From: Treponema sp.
Lineage (GTDB): Bacteria > Spirochaetota > Spirochaetia > Treponematales > Breznakiellaceae
DNA length: 15,380 nucleotides
Reading direction: 5' to 3'
Assembly: GCA_031290325.1 (NCBI GenBank)
Contig: JAITNU010000016.1
Span: 1 to 15,380, forward strand
A program made the translations under genes and the position numbers. Below, one piece after another: positions 14,877 to 15,380 of the stretch. The notes beneath the pieces were generated by a model. It made no database searches. It was not told the origin of the DNA and was given only the letters and a program-made list of their open reading frames with translations. The number at the start of each line of letters is the position of its first letter. Position 1 is the first letter of the stretch.

Positions 14877-14991
14877 TAGATAGCGTCATATTATAAAGAT
14901 GGCGTGTATTATGCAGGCTTATAGATTCAATGTACCGCAATGGAATAATCAATTTCGATATTGAAGCAGAGATAGAAATGAAGGAGGATCA

Positions 14992-15380
14992 ATGAGTAAC
15001 GGGGACAAGGTATTTAAGTTTGTCAAAGTCGAGGATTATTTTTCGGATTACCGCCAGTGGCAGTGTCTTGGGGACGTGCAGGCATGCCGGTATGAGCCAG
15101 AGAAGAAGACTATCTCCCTCAGATTTGTGAGGGGCGAAGCCTGCGTCATGCTGGTCCAGATAGCCTCCCGCAATACGGTCCGCTTCCGCTTCGGCCCGGG
15201 GAAGAAAACGGAAGGAGAATACTCGGAGGCCAACACCCGGTCAATCATCATGGACCGCTTTCAGGACCTTGTCGCTGCGATGGCCCCCTTTACCTGTGAG
15301 TGGGACGAAAGCAGGCCGGGACAGGCGGCGTTAACGGTTAAGGACGCGGACAGCAGGGCGACACTGAAAGTGTCTATTGA
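14992..15380 (+). CDS. Probable GH31 glycoside hydrolase, N-terminal part
   Basis: The open frame starts at ATG 14992, with AAGGAGG four bases upstream, and runs off the right edge after 129 codons. What can be seen resembles the beta-sandwich N-terminal domain of family 31 glycosidases (alpha-glucosidase/alpha-xylosidase type): a segment VRFRFGP (about 64-70) followed by NTRSIIMDRF (about 81-90), similar to the NTR-VVMD pattern in bacterial GH31 proteins. The catalytic barrel lies outside the window, so activity cannot be judged. There is no signal peptide, so a cytoplasmic enzyme acting on imported oligosaccharides is likely. GC content returns to that of the main operon. A dedicated promoter lies at 14840-14868. 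Confidence 0.6.
   Translation, partial: MSNGDKVFKFVKVEDYFSDYRQWQCLGDVQACRYEPEKKTISLRFVRGEACVMLVQIASRNTVRFRFGPGKKTEGEYSEANTRSIIMDRFQDLVAAMAPFTCEWDESRPGQAALTVKDADSRATLKVSI

Noticed and set aside
14783..14881. Short plus-strand frame of about 32 codons across the right promoter
   Set aside because: It runs through the conserved promoter element and has no SD or homology that I can see.

Overview
The window looks like a chromosomal segment of a spirochaete, most likely a Treponema from the moderately GC-rich, host-gut or environmental branch. This rests on protein character and gene order: a CheW gene followed by a DegT-like gene, NAD kinase and RecN. From memory the same order occurs in T. pallidum around TP0439-TP0442. 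No marker gene here fixes the species.

Left part, minus strand: after 351 bases of non-coding DNA come a PutP-type sodium/solute symporter (352-1845) and a PMCA-type calcium P-ATPase (1956-4613). The ATPase has a clear sigma70-type promoter in the divergent spacer 4614-4928.

Centre, plus strand (4929-13776): a tightly packed run of seven genes, with overlaps or gaps of at most 53 bases. In order: cheW, a DegT/DnrJ-fold protein that lacks the PLP lysine, nadK, recN, a helical protein of unknown function, and a two-gene heterodimeric ABC exporter. The exporter's first subunit has the degenerate Walker B. The second has an extra domain of about 90 residues between TM1 and TM2, as in BmrCD-type exporters.

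Right part (13777-15380): visibly AT-richer accessory DNA. It holds a NYN-domain protein with its own consensus promoter and an apparent in-frame deletion, a small unknown gene, and the start of a probable family 31 glycoside hydrolase that runs off the window.

The most striking non-coding feature is a 55-bp element present twice in inverted orientation (126-180 minus, 14822-14876 plus), with 51 of 55 positions identical. Each copy contains a -35/-10 pair with 17-bp spacing. One copy drives the glycoside hydrolase and the other points to an unseen gene beyond the left edge, so the two genes at the window ends may share a promoter. No rRNA, tRNA, CRISPR array or transposase gene was recognised.
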